Shown in pieces: positions 40,533 through 50,336 of a stretch of 64,000 nt of DNA (position 1 is the first letter of the stretch; every line of letters starts with the position of its first letter). The stretch lies in the NCBI GenBank assembly GCA_022843165.1, contig JALHOD010000018.1, forward strand, positions 1 to 64,000, written 5' to 3'. Made by a program: the position numbers and the translations under genes. The DNA is from Pseudorhodoplanes sp. Lineage in GTDB: Bacteria; Pseudomonadota; Alphaproteobacteria; Rhizobiales; Xanthobacteraceae. Under the pieces are notes generated by a model that saw nothing but the letters and a program-made list of their open reading frames with translations, did not search any database and was not told the DNA's origin.

Positions 40533-41510
40533 TCATGCGCTGCCAATGAGGATTCCCGCCGCAAACACCAGCGCGCCGCCGAGCACCACCTGGAACGCGG
40601 CGCGGAAGAACGGCGTCTCCATGTAGCGGTTCTGGATCCAGACAATCGCCCAGAGCTCGAAGAACACCACGATGAAGGCGATCGTGGTCGCGGTCCAAAA
40701 ATGCGGAATGAGATAGGGCAGGGCGTGGCCGAGACCGCCGATCGCGGTCATCACGCCGGACGAAATACCGCGTTTGACCGGCGAGCCGCGCCCGGACAGC
40801 GAGCCGTCGTCGGAGGCGGCTTCGGTGAAGCCCATGGAGATGCCGGCCCCGACCGAGGCGGCGAGCCCGACCAGAAAGGTCTGGAAGGTGTCGCCGGTGG
40901 CAAATGCCGCGGCGAAGATCGGCGCCAGTGTGGAGACCGAGCCGTCCATCAGCCCGGCGAGTCCCGGCTGCACCCAGGTCAGCACGAATTGCCGGTGGGC
41001 CACGCGATCTTCCTCGCTGCGCGTGTCCTCGGGCAGATATTTCTGTTCCAGCCTGTCGGCGGTCTTGAGATGAACCGCTTCCGCCGCCGCCAGGTCGCCG
41101 AGCAGCTTGCGGGTGGCGGCGTCGGTCGTGCGCTGCGCGGCATTCAGATAGAAATTGCGCGCATCGTCCTCCATCAGCGCGACCTCGTCGCGGATGCGTT
41201 CCAGTCCGAGATTCTCGATCAGCCAGACCGGCCGGCGTGAATAGAAGCCCGCCACATGCTCGCGCCGGATCAGCGGAATGGTCTCGCCAAAACGCCGCCG
41301 GAACAGCTCGATCAGGCTGCGCCGGTGCTGATCCTCCTGCTTGGCCATGTCCTCGAAAATCTGCGCCGATTGCGGATAATCCGCGCGCAGCTTCTGCGCA
41401 TAGGTCAGGTAGATGCGGGAATCGTCCTCCTCCGAGGAGATCGCCAGCGCCAGAATTTCCTGTTCGCTCAGGTCGGAAAAGCGGCGGCGGCTGGCAATGC
41501 CGGGAATCAT
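40533..41510 (-). CDS. mbfA: Membrane-bound ferritin-like VIT1/CCC1 protein
   Basis: N-terminal rubrerythrin-like ferritin (SSEEDDSRIYLTYAQKL...KQEDQHRRSLIELF) fused to a VIT1 domain (GLAGLMDGSVSTLAPIFAAAFATGDTFQTFLVGLAASVGAGISMGFTEAASDDG). Confidence 0.92.
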   Translation of the reverse strand: MIPGIASRRRFSDLSEQEILALAISSEEDDSRIYLTYAQKLRADYPQSAQIFEDMAKQEDQHRRSLIELFRRRFGETIPLIRREHVAGFYSRRPVWLIENLGLERIRDEVALMEDDARNFYLNAAQRTTDAATRKLLGDLAAAEAVHLKTADRLEQKYLPEDTRSEEDRVAHRQFVLTWVQPGLAGLMDGSVSTLAPIFAAAFATGDTFQTFLVGLAASVGAGISMGFTEAASDDGSLSGRGSPVKRGISSGVMTAIGGLGHALPYLIPHFWTATTIAFIVVFFELWAIVWIQNRYMETPFFRAAFQVVLGGALVFAAGILIGSA

Positions 41511-41675
41511 GCGGTCTCTCTCTGCCGTGGCGGACGCGGCATGTCCCTGCGGTCGCGTCCTCGCGTGGCGTTTTATAGCATGGCCCCGACAAGGCGCGAA
41601 GATCGGCGCAGAGGAAAGGCTGTCTGAAGTGCGCGGCGGCGCGTAAGATCGCCCGACTCGCGCAACGGAGACGGG

Positions 41676-42854
41676 ATGCGAAGCTGCACGGTCCGGCTAT
41701 TGGCGCTCTGGAGCGCGATGCTTGCTGCCATCGCGGCATCGGATGTGCGCGCGCAGGGTTCTTTCTATGATCCCGCGGCGATGGAAATTCCCGGCAAGCC
41801 GGGGACGCTGATCCGCTCGGAAGTGCTGACGGCCGGCCCCTGGGGCTCGACCGCCTATCGCGTGCTTTATCGGTCCACCAATCCGAAGGGTGAGCCGATC
41901 GCGGTCTCGGGCGTGATCGTGGTGCCGCTGCAGCCGGGGCCGCGCAGCGGACGCGACATCGTGGCCTGGGCGCATCCGACCAGCGGGGTGGCGCGCCGCT
42001 GTGCGCCGTCGCTGCGGCCGACGGTCCTGCAGCGCATCCAGGGCCTCTCCGACATGATCGGGCGCGGCTATATCGTCACCGCCACCGACTATCCCGGCCT
42101 CGGCACCGCCGGCGTGCATCCCTACATGGTTGGCGAAAGCGAAGGCCGCGCGGTGCTGGATTCGGTGCGCGCCGCGCGGGCGCTGTCGCGCGCCAATGCC
42201 GGCGCGCGTTACGCGGTCTGGGGACATTCGCAGGGTGGACATGCGGCGCTGTTCGCCGGCGAGATGGCGCGCCGCTACATGCCCGATCTGCAGCTCACCG
42301 GCGTTGCGACGGCGGCGCCGGCGACCGAGATCGGCGCACTGATGCGCGCGGACCTCACCGAACAATCCGGCAAGGTGCTCACAAGTTTTGCGCTGTGGTC
42401 GTGGTCGCAGATCTATAACGTGCCGCTCGAGCCAGTGCTGCAGGACCGCGTCCGGCTGGTGTTCAACCGGATCGTCGGCGAGTGCAACGAGTCGCTGCGG
42501 GAAGATCTCGGGCTGTGGCTGTCGGAACAGCCGTTCGAGCGCGAAGGCTTTCTGAAGGTCGATGTCACCGCCATCGAGCCGTGGCGCGATCTGATCGCCC
42601 GCAATACCCCCGGCCAGGCGCTGGCGGGGGCGCCGCTCTTCATCGCGCAGGGCGAAGCCGACACCACGGTGCGGCCCAAAATCACCGAGGATTTTGCCGC
42701 CCGGCTCTGCGCCCGCCGCACGCCGCTGCGGCTTGTCTGGATGCCGGGAGTCGATCATGCCAGTGCCGCCGTGCAGAGCGCGGGCGCCGCGGTGGCGTGG
42801 ATCGCCGGGCGCTTCAAGGGTGACCCGCCGCCGGACGATTGTCCGCGCCGGTGA
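41676..42854 (+). CDS. Exported secretory-lipase-type alpha/beta hydrolase
   Basis: VWGHSQGGHAALFAGEMARRYMPDLQLTGVATAAPATEI. Confidence 0.88.
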   Translation: MRSCTVRLLALWSAMLAAIAASDVRAQGSFYDPAAMEIPGKPGTLIRSEVLTAGPWGSTAYRVLYRSTNPKGEPIAVSGVIVVPLQPGPRSGRDIVAWAHPTSGVARRCAPSLRPTVLQRIQGLSDMIGRGYIVTATDYPGLGTAGVHPYMVGESEGRAVLDSVRAARALSRANAGARYAVWGHSQGGHAALFAGEMARRYMPDLQLTGVATAAPATEIGALMRADLTEQSGKVLTSFALWSWSQIYNVPLEPVLQDRVRLVFNRIVGECNESLREDLGLWLSEQPFEREGFLKVDVTAIEPWRDLIARNTPGQALAGAPLFIAQGEADTTVRPKITEDFAARLCARRTPLRLVWMPGVDHASAAVQSAGAAVAWIAGRFKGDPPPDDCPRR

Positions 42855-43018
42855 CGCGGCCAGCGCGGCGCAGGGCGGCCCCGTTAACGGCAAGAGATTC
42901 GCAGGGAATCAGATGCGTTGATAGAATATGCCATTGTTTGTGCATTGATCCGCGAGTCCTGCCGGTTTCGATCGCGTCGTTGCGTTCTCTCTGGATTTGC
43001 AAAACACCGAGGATTGTC

Positions 43019-43729
43019 ATGCGAGGTCTCATCGCTTTGATCGGGCTGCTGTTGCTGCCGTTCGCGGCTGCGGCCGCCGATCTGCGGATGCCGGTCAAGG
43101 CGCAACCCATTGTGGCGCCGATCCCGTCCTGGGCCGGCGCCTATCTCGGCCTGCATGCCGGTTACACCATCGCATCGGCCGAGGGCGACTATACCGGCGT
43201 GCCGCCCCCTCCGCCGATGTCGTTCTACACTTTCGACCTCAAGCCCAGCGGCGCCGCGCTCGGCGGCCAGTTCGGCTATAACGCACAATACGGGGCATGG
43301 CTGTTCGGCGTCGAAGGCGACCTGAGCTGGATCGTCAGCGGCAGCGATCTGATCTGGGACCCCGCCGGGTCTCCTCGCTTCGATGAGATCGAGCTGTTCT
43401 GGACCGCGCATGCGCGCGGCCGCATTGGCTATGTCGCGGGCGGCAGCATGATCTACCTCGCTGGCGGTGCTGCATTTGCCGGCGTGCGCGCCACGCATCA
43501 GGGACCGGTGGGAGCAAGCAGCGCCACCTGGTTCGACAGCCGCACGCTCACCGGCTTCAGCCTTGGCGGCGGGTTCGAGACATTCTTTGCGCCCAATTGG
43601 ATCTTCCGCGCCGAATATCTCTACGATCGTTTCGGCAATGAGCGTTATGACTGGGCGCCCGACAGCCGCTATTCCAACTCCGATCTGACGCTGAACACGG
43701 TTCGGCTGGGCGTCATCTACCGGCCCTAG
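43019..43729 (+). CDS. Outer-membrane beta-barrel (Omp25/31-type) protein
   Basis: Signal peptide; WAGAYLGLHAGY...GGQFGYNAQYGAWLFGVEGDLSW...IFRAEYLYDRFG...LNTVRLGVIYRP. Confidence 0.9.
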   Translation: MRGLIALIGLLLLPFAAAAADLRMPVKAQPIVAPIPSWAGAYLGLHAGYTIASAEGDYTGVPPPPPMSFYTFDLKPSGAALGGQFGYNAQYGAWLFGVEGDLSWIVSGSDLIWDPAGSPRFDEIELFWTAHARGRIGYVAGGSMIYLAGGAAFAGVRATHQGPVGASSATWFDSRTLTGFSLGGGFETFFAPNWIFRAEYLYDRFGNERYDWAPDSRYSNSDLTLNTVRLGVIYRP

Positions 43730-44313
43730 GCGGGCGCCGCTGCGATGGCCTTCACAACGACCGGCGCCGCCGAGATACGGCTGTAGAGTTGCGCGCGCCG
43801 GCGCAGCGGCCACCAGTCGTACAGGTAGATTTCGATCGGCCGCCAGTTCGCGACCCAGCCGACCAGGATGAAGCTCTCCTCGACGATCCGCGAGGTGGTC
43901 GGGTTGGTGATCAGTGGCGCGACCATCTGGCTGGCCATCAGGCAAGCGATCAGCACGGCAATGCCGATGCCAAGCGAATGCCGGCCGATGCGGAACAGCT
44001 CGCGCAAGTCGCGCTGGATCATGCGGGCGCGATAATCGAAATAATAGGCGAAGGCTTCGGGAATATGCGCCGCCTCGGGTTTGGCCGCTTCCGCGGCGGG
44101 GAGATGCACGGTGATGCCGAACGGAGCGCCGCGTGGCAATTCGCGCACCCAGCCCACGATGAATTCCTCGGCGTCGCGGTCCAGGTCTTTTTCGTGAAAC
44201 GGCGAGGGGTCGAAGGAATTGAACAACTGGCCGATGGTGCGCAGGCGGATGGCAATGTCCGCGATGCCGTTTTCCGGGGCCGCTATTTCCTGACTCATAA
44301 GGACATTGTGCAC
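43726..44313 (-). CDS. Hypothetical membrane protein
   Basis: 195-aa ORF, FNSFDPSPFHEKDLDRDAEEFIVGWVRELP then TM segments. Confidence 0.8.
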   Translation of the reverse strand: MHNVLMSQEIAAPENGIADIAIRLRTIGQLFNSFDPSPFHEKDLDRDAEEFIVGWVRELPRGAPFGITVHLPAAEAAKPEAAHIPEAFAYYFDYRARMIQRDLRELFRIGRHSLGIGIAVLIACLMASQMVAPLITNPTTSRIVEESFILVGWVANWRPIEIYLYDWWPLRRRAQLYSRISAAPVVVKAIAAAPA

Positions 44314-44322
44314 CCTCCGACC

Positions 44323-44340
44323 GTGTCATCAAACTGAAAT
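44323..44340 (+). promoter_or_regulatory. PHO-box-like site
   Basis: GTGTCAT-CAAA-CTGAAAT compared with CTGTCAT-N4-CTGTCAT, about 54 nt upstream of btaA. Confidence 0.5.
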
Positions 44341-44393
44341 GCTCCTGCCGTTAGGTTGTCGCAACGCGACTCGGATGACCAACGGAGCCTGGA

Positions 44394-45641
44394 TTGAGCG
44401 CCACCCTGGATGCCACCGCCAGCGCCCGCCTGAAACAGGCCGTCGGCTGCAAGCCCGCAATTTCGCGGCAAGGCCTGTCGGCGAAAGGACTGCTTGATCG
44501 TCTGTTCGCCTTCGCCTTCCGCGGGCTTGTCTATCCGCAGATCTGGGAAGACCCCGAGATCGACATGGAGGCGCTGGCGATCACGCCGCAATGTCACGTC
44601 GTGGCGATCGCCTCCGGCGGCTGCAATATCCTCTCCTATCTCACCGCCGATCCGGCGCGGATCACCGCGCTCGATCTCAACACCGCCCATGTCGCGCTCA
44701 ACCGGCTGAAGATTACGGCGGCGCGTTCGCTGCCGTCCTGGGACGAGTTCTTCCGCTTCTTCGGTGCCGCCGATGAGGAGCGGAATGTGGATGTGTACCG
44801 TCAATTCATCCGCGCGCGGCTCGACCCGGCGACGCGCGCCTACTGGGAGTCCCGCCGCTATGGTGGCTTTGGTCCCAGGCGCATTTCGCTGTTTACGCGC
44901 AATATCTATCGCTATGGCCTGCTGGGCCGCTGCATCGGTCTTGGCCATGCCGTGGCGCGCGCCTATGGCGTGGAGCCGCGCGATTTTCTGCGCGCGCGCT
45001 CGCTGATCGAACAGCGCCGCTTTTTCGAAATGCGGCTGGCGCCATTGTTCGAGCGGCGCTTCATGCGCTGGGTGTTGTCACGCCGGATGTCGCTGTTCGG
45101 GCTGGGCATTCCGCCGGCGCAATACGCCTCGCTGGCCCTGGCCGGGGGCGGCGACATGGCCAGTGTCGTGCGTGAACGGCTGCGCCACCTGACCTGCGAT
45201 TTCAGCATCGAGCACAACTACTTCTCCTGGCAGGCTTTCGGCCGCTCCTATGGCGAGGGGCCGGTGCCGCCCTATCTGCGCTACGAGCATTTCGATCTCT
45301 TGCGCGCGCGCGTCGGACGGATCGAGGTGCTCAACCGCTCTTTCACCGAATATCTGGAAGGCCGTTCGGACCGTTCGCTCGACCGCTATGTACTGCTTGA
45401 TGCGCAGGACTGGATGACCGACGACCAGCTCAACTCGCTTTGGCGCGAGATCACTCGCACCGCGCGGCCCGGCGCACGGGTGATTTTCCGCACCGCCGAT
45501 CTGCCGAGCCTGCTGCCCGGGCGCATCGATCCGGCCGTGCTCTCGCGCTGGCGTTATGAAGCGGACAAGTCGCAGGACTTCACCTTGCGCGACCGCTCGG
45601 CGATCTATGGCGGATTCCATCTCTATGTCTTCGCGGGATAG
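44394..45641 (+). CDS. btaA: BtaA (DUF3419) S-adenosylmethionine:diacylglycerol 3-amino-3-carboxypropyl transferase
   Basis: LVYPQIWEDPEIDMEAL, VVAIASGGCNILSYLTADPARITALDLNTAHVALNRLK. Confidence 0.92.
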   Translation: MSATLDATASARLKQAVGCKPAISRQGLSAKGLLDRLFAFAFRGLVYPQIWEDPEIDMEALAITPQCHVVAIASGGCNILSYLTADPARITALDLNTAHVALNRLKITAARSLPSWDEFFRFFGAADEERNVDVYRQFIRARLDPATRAYWESRRYGGFGPRRISLFTRNIYRYGLLGRCIGLGHAVARAYGVEPRDFLRARSLIEQRRFFEMRLAPLFERRFMRWVLSRRMSLFGLGIPPAQYASLALAGGGDMASVVRERLRHLTCDFSIEHNYFSWQAFGRSYGEGPVPPYLRYEHFDLLRARVGRIEVLNRSFTEYLEGRSDRSLDRYVLLDAQDWMTDDQLNSLWREITRTARPGARVIFRTADLPSLLPGRIDPAVLSRWRYEADKSQDFTLRDRSAIYGGFHLYVFAG

Positions 45642-45645
45642 CGGC

Positions 45646-46302
45646 ATGACTGGAGCTTTGGCCGCGGCCGGCGCGATGGACCGAATGTACCGGCACCAGC
45701 GCCATATCTACGACGCCACCCGCAAATATTATCTGCTCGGCCGCGATCTGCTGATCGATCGCCTGCGGCCGCAGCCCGGAGATGCGGTGCTGGAAATCGG
45801 CTGCGGCACCGGCCGCAATCTGATCCGGGCGGCGCGGCAATATCCGCAGGCGCGGTTCTTTGGCATCGACATTTCCGGCGAGATGCTGGCGACCGCGCGC
45901 GGCCGGATCGCGCAGGCCGGTTTGTCGGCGCAGGTGCAGGTGGCGCAGGCCGATGCAACCTCGTTCGAGACCGAAAAGCTGTTCGGGCGCGCTCTCTTCC
46001 AGCGCGTGTTCATGTCCTACACGATTTCGATGATCCCGCGCTGGCGTGCCGTTCTGGAGCAATCGACGGCCTCGCTGTCCGACGGTGGTGAATTGCTGGT
46101 GATCGATTTTGGCGGGCAGGAGGGATTGCCGGGCTGGTTCCGGCCGGTTCTGCGAAAATGGCTGTCGTTGTTCCACGTCATGCCGCGTGCGGAACTGGAA
46201 CTGGAAATGACCGTCCTCGCCGACCGCAAGGATGCTTCGCTCACGTTCGAGCGTCCTTATCGCGGCTACGCGCAATATGCGAAACTGAAGATGCCGGGCT
46301 GA
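45646..46302 (+). CDS. btaB: BtaB-type SAM-dependent methyltransferase
   Basis: MYRHQRHIYDATRKYYLLGRDLLIDRL, VLEIGCGTGRNLIRAA, adjacent to btaA. Confidence 0.9.
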   Translation: MTGALAAAGAMDRMYRHQRHIYDATRKYYLLGRDLLIDRLRPQPGDAVLEIGCGTGRNLIRAARQYPQARFFGIDISGEMLATARGRIAQAGLSAQVQVAQADATSFETEKLFGRALFQRVFMSYTISMIPRWRAVLEQSTASLSDGGELLVIDFGGQEGLPGWFRPVLRKWLSLFHVMPRAELELEMTVLADRKDASLTFERPYRGYAQYAKLKMPG

Positions 46303-46308
46303 GGCCGT

Positions 46309-47040
46309 TCAGAACGCAACGCTCTTGCCGTCTTCGGCGACCTCCAGCTCGACATCGTCAAGATGTCCCAGCATGTCGTCGCTCAGATGGGTGAGGATGA
46401 CGCGCTTCGCGCCGATCCTGCCGAGATGCTGCCGCAGAGTCGACAGCGACATGTGCGACTTGCGCGGTTTTTCGTACATATAGCACTCGCACACGAACAT
46501 ATCCGCGCCGCGCGCGGCGTCGATCAGCGTGTCCGTCCATGCGGTGTCGCCGGAATAGCAGATCACCTTGCCTTCGGCTTCGATGCGATAGGCAAGACAG
46601 GGGCCGGCGCGCTCGTCATGCAGCACCGGAAAGGGCGTCACGCGCAGGCCGCCGACATCGTTGGCTTGTCCGATATTAACTTCCCGCAATTCGAGCGGGA
46701 AAGGCAATGTTCGCTCGCCCGGAAAGGCCAGCGCCATGGCGCGCGCATACCAGTCCGGCAGGCCGGGCGGCCCCGCGATCAGCAGCGGCCGGGTGCGTCT
46801 CACATTCAACTGCTGGTCGAGGACGAAGAACGGAATTCCGCCGAAATGGTCGGCGTGGAAATGGGTCAGCAGGATCGTGTCGATGGCGGCCCGGTCGATA
46901 CCGAAGGCCTTCATGGCCACCAGCGAGGAGGCGCCGCAATCGATCAGGCTGTTGGTCCGGGCGCCGGTCAGATGCAGGCAGGTATTGAACCGTCCGCCCG
47001 AGCCGAATGCGTCGCCTGATCCCATGAATTGCAATTGCAT
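46309..47040 (-). CDS. MBL-fold (RNase Z-like) metallo-hydrolase
   Basis: LLTHFHADHFGGIPFF, VICYSGDTAWTD, RVILTHLSDDML. Confidence 0.9.
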   Translation of the reverse strand: MQLQFMGSGDAFGSGGRFNTCLHLTGARTNSLIDCGASSLVAMKAFGIDRAAIDTILLTHFHADHFGGIPFFVLDQQLNVRRTRPLLIAGPPGLPDWYARAMALAFPGERTLPFPLELREVNIGQANDVGGLRVTPFPVLHDERAGPCLAYRIEAEGKVICYSGDTAWTDTLIDAARGADMFVCECYMYEKPRKSHMSLSTLRQHLGRIGAKRVILTHLSDDMLGHLDDVELEVAEDGKSVAF

Positions 47041-47310
47041 CGCTGTCCTCCGCCGCGACCGTGCCCGGCGCGGGTATTTTTGACGACCGGTCTTGCCCGG
47101 TTCGGGCTGGTTTACCATATGATTTCGCGGCGCCCCGCGGTTTGACGGATTCCAGGTTTCATCGTAAGGGGTGCCGCGCAACCAGGTTTTAGCTGCCTTG
47201 CTATGCTCCCGATTTTTGGGCTGCTTCAAGTCATCTCCAAAACTCGGATGTCTACATGCCGTCCTTGCGATGAGCGCAGGGGCGGAACTGCATAGCCAAG
47301 GAGGGCCACG

Positions 47311-47514
47311 ATGGCCGTTGGTAAAGTGAAGTTCTTCAACACCCAAAAGGGTTTCGGTTTCATCCAGCCGGATGACGGCTCGCGCGACGTGTTCGTTCAC
47401 ATCAGCGCGGTCGAAAAGGCCGGTCTGGGCACGCTCGAGGAAGGCGAAAAGATTTCCTACGAGCTCGTCACCGAGCGCGGCAAGCAGGCGGCCGGTAATC
47501 TCGCCCGCGCCTGA
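47311..47514 (+). CDS. cspA: Cold-shock protein
   Basis: GKVKFFNTQKGFGFIQPDDGSRDVFVHISAVEKAG; SD AAGGAGG. Confidence 0.96.
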   Translation: MAVGKVKFFNTQKGFGFIQPDDGSRDVFVHISAVEKAGLGTLEEGEKISYELVTERGKQAAGNLARA

Positions 47515-47537
47515 GACCGCAGGAACTTCGTCGATCG

Positions 47538-47564
47538 ACGCCCGGCGCCGCAAGCGCCGGGCGT
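47538..47564 (+). terminator. Rho-independent terminator of the csp gene
   Basis: ACGCCCGGCGC-CGCAA-GCGCCGGGCGT then TTTCG. Confidence 0.8.
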
Positions 47565-47631
47565 TTCGATTCAACCGGCCTCGCGGACGTGCTAGGGTTG
47601 GATTCGGGCAGGGGGCCTGTACGGGACGACC

Positions 47632-47826
47632 ATGACCCACAAATACGCGATCGGCCAGAATGTCTATTTCGCGGCGGGCTTTCCCCGCACCGGCGCCGAC
47701 GGGACCTACCGGATCGTGAGCCTGCTGCCGGTCGAGAAGGACGAGCGCCTGCGCTACCGCATCAAGAGCGTTTCGGAAAATTTCGAGCGCGTGGCCGATG
47801 AACTGCAACTCAGCATCGACGACTGA
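47632..47826 (+). CDS. Small conserved-looking basic protein, copy A (SH3-like?)
   Basis: HKYAIGQNVYFAAG...DGTYRIVSLLPVEKDERLRYRIKSVSENFERVADELQL; paralogous to 50983..51180. Confidence 0.8.
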   Translation: MTHKYAIGQNVYFAAGFPRTGADGTYRIVSLLPVEKDERLRYRIKSVSENFERVADELQLSIDD

Positions 47827-47963
47827 GCGGGCGTCTGCCCGCCATCGAGCACCATCGGAACCAGGATAAAAGACCCGAATTTTCATTTTTCAGAGAACGC
47901 GATTGATCTTCCGATCGGGCCTGGATGCAGGACGGACGATGCGCGTTCGGCGGCCTGGCCACG

Positions 47964-49181
47964 TTACACTGGCGCCGTCATCCAGCGCCGCACCCGCACA
48001 AAGCCGACATAAAACAGCGCGGCGCCGGCGATCATCCAGCAGATGGTGGGCGCCCATTGCAGCAGGCCGGTCCAGGCCGGATCGCGCTGCAAGCCGGCGG
48101 CGATCGCCGCCATGCGTGTGAAGGTGGCAAAGGCCAGCGCCGAAAACAAGATGCCGACCATCTTGCCTTCGGTATTGGCCTTGGCGGCGTCGAAAGCGGC
48201 GCAGAACGCGCTCATCAGGATACAGCCCCAGGAGGCGCCGGCGGCCACTTGCGCCACCACCAGCAGGTTCAGTGCCGCGGCGGATTCGGCCACCACGATG
48301 GCGAGCGCCCCGATGATGCCGAACACGCCCATCACCGCGAAGCCGCCCCAGCGCTTGACCAGCAATGTGGCGGGGAACATGGCGACATTGAATCCGATCC
48401 AGAAGACCGGCATCAGCAAATCGATATCCTGGCTGAACTGCCGGAACAGCGGCGCGGTGTTGATCGCAAAATGCAGCTGGTAGCCGAGCGCCAGCACCAC
48501 CATCGCGATCGCGAACACCACGGGCGTGACTTCGGCGGGTTTGCGCTCGGGCGGCGTCGCAGAGGGTGCGGGCGGTGCCGCGTCGCGGGCGAGCGCGCGC
48601 TCGACATAGACGAGTCCCAGCGTGGCGAGGACGACCGCGATGCTCGCGATCGCAAACGGCCAGCGCGGATCGACCTCCCGCAACGTGATGGCGAGATAGG
48701 GCGCAGCCGCGCCGGCCAGTCCGTAGCCGACCATCGCCAGACTGGAGAGATAGGGAATGGCGGGCTTGGCGGCGTATTTGCCGAGCAGCATCAGCGGCGG
48801 CGCGCGCAACGCCGAGGATGTGGTCGTCCAGATCACCGTCAGGGTGAAGAACACCGCCACCGAAGCCGGGCTGGCGCCGGACACGAAGGGCAGGGCCACG
48901 AAGGCGATGCACGACAGGATCGTGACCGCGGCGACGATGCGCCCCAGCCGTCCGATGGTGCGCGAGACCTTGTCGGCGGCGACGCCGGTGGCGAAATCCG
49001 ACAGCGTGAAGATCGCCTGGTCCATCATCAGGATCAGGATCACGGCCGAAGGTGGAATGCCGACCTGCGCGGCCAGCCGCGGCAGGTAGATCGCATAGAC
49101 CGTCCAGGTCAGCGTGAACAGCAGCTGGATCAGTGCCAGATAGAGTCCGGCGGAATGCGGGATCGGCGATCGCGTGCTCAT
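47964..49181 (-). CDS. MFS transporter
   Basis: About 12 TM segments; DFATGVAADKVSRTIGRLGRI. Confidence 0.9.
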   Translation of the reverse strand: MSTRSPIPHSAGLYLALIQLLFTLTWTVYAIYLPRLAAQVGIPPSAVILILMMDQAIFTLSDFATGVAADKVSRTIGRLGRIVAAVTILSCIAFVALPFVSGASPASVAVFFTLTVIWTTTSSALRAPPLMLLGKYAAKPAIPYLSSLAMVGYGLAGAAAPYLAITLREVDPRWPFAIASIAVVLATLGLVYVERALARDAAPPAPSATPPERKPAEVTPVVFAIAMVVLALGYQLHFAINTAPLFRQFSQDIDLLMPVFWIGFNVAMFPATLLVKRWGGFAVMGVFGIIGALAIVVAESAAALNLLVVAQVAAGASWGCILMSAFCAAFDAAKANTEGKMVGILFSALAFATFTRMAAIAAGLQRDPAWTGLLQWAPTICWMIAGAALFYVGFVRVRRWMTAPV

Positions 49182-50251
49182 CGTTTCTCCCGCTTGGCGA
49201 GGTCGACGCTGTCGTCGGCAATATACAGGTCCTGGCGGCAGGCCACCCGCATCTCGACGCCGAAGATCGCGCGCATGGTGATCAGCGCCACCGCGATCCC
49301 GGCCACCAGCGCGAGATAGGCCGGCAGCGCATGCGGCGACATGCTCGGAATGCCATACAGCACGAGCGCGTCGTTGCCGCCGGGCAGGAGCGCGGTGCCA
49401 AATCCCATCATCACGCCGCCGAGGATGTTGCGGATCCAGGACAGCCGCGGCCGCCAGTCGATGCGAAAGCTGCGGCGCTGCCAGGTCGAGGACAGCATGC
49501 CGAACAGCACCGCGCCGAGCACGATCCAGCGCCCGTGCGGCGGCCAGTCGCGGGTGCCGAGATAGCCCTCGATCACCTGCTGCAAGGTGGTGGTGTAGCC
49601 GGGCGATCCGAACAGCAAGAAGATCGTGCCGCTCGACAAGCCGATCAGCATGGCGGCGGTCGACAGCCGGTATTGCTTCGCGAATGCGAGTTGGCGCAGC
49701 GAGCGGTTCTTCGGGCGCGTGCGCCACAGGCGCAGCAATTCATAGACCGCCCAAGCCAGCAGAACCGCGCCGATGATCCAGGCATAGGGAAGAATCGCCG
49801 GCACCATACCCGGCGTGGACGCCGGACGCGCCAGCACCTGTCCGCTCAGCAGAACGACAAACGCCCCCACTCCCAGCACGAAACCGACGACGGTCAGCAG
49901 CATGCCGATCTCGCCGTCCACCATCCGCGCCATGGTGGAATAGGCGCAGGCCCCGTTCACCGCCGCGCCGATCCCGAACAGCAATCCGCCGATGATCGCC
50001 ATGCCGGTCAGTTGCCAGCCGCCGATGCTGGCGGCGGTCTGCGGCAGCAGGACGAAGACCGGAATGGTGACGGCGAACACCCACAAGGCCGACTTGCCGA
50101 TCGAGAACATCATGTGGCCGGTGCCGGAATGGGTGTATTCGGCGACCGCGCGCACGGTGCAGACGCTCGCGCGATGCGCCGCGAAACCGAGAATGCCGGC
50201 CAGCAGCACGCAAAACAGAAAAGCAATCAGCGGGAGCATTGAAAATTCCAA
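49178..50251 (-). CDS. YeeE/YedE-family sulfur-compound transporter
   Basis: GFAAHRASVCTVRAVAEY, GAAVNGACAYSTMARMVDGEIGMLL, GFGTALLPGGNDALVLYGIPS. Confidence 0.9.
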   Translation of the reverse strand: MEFSMLPLIAFLFCVLLAGILGFAAHRASVCTVRAVAEYTHSGTGHMMFSIGKSALWVFAVTIPVFVLLPQTAASIGGWQLTGMAIIGGLLFGIGAAVNGACAYSTMARMVDGEIGMLLTVVGFVLGVGAFVVLLSGQVLARPASTPGMVPAILPYAWIIGAVLLAWAVYELLRLWRTRPKNRSLRQLAFAKQYRLSTAAMLIGLSSGTIFLLFGSPGYTTTLQQVIEGYLGTRDWPPHGRWIVLGAVLFGMLSSTWQRRSFRIDWRPRLSWIRNILGGVMMGFGTALLPGGNDALVLYGIPSMSPHALPAYLALVAGIAVALITMRAIFGVEMRVACRQDLYIADDSVDLAKREKR

Positions 50252-50305
50252 GCGGCCTGCATGTGATCAGTGGCCCGGAACCGGGCGGGATCGTGGCGGA
50301 ACTTA

Positions 50306-50335
50306 GCCGCGAAGAGGGACGCCGCGAAGAGGGAC
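50306..50335. repeat. 15-bp perfect tandem duplication
   Basis: GCCGCGAAGAGGGAC x2, abutting the putative -35 at 50337. Confidence 0.9.
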
Positions 50336-50336
50336 C

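Noticed and set aside
47925-49319. 464-aa plus-strand ORF opposite the MFS transporter
   Set aside because: Arg/Asp/His-rich antisense frame; the sense strand gives clean TM helices
50298-50322. GGAAC at 50298 as a further EcfG -35
   Set aside because: No CGTT at 16 or 17 nt spacing (ACGC/CGCC present)
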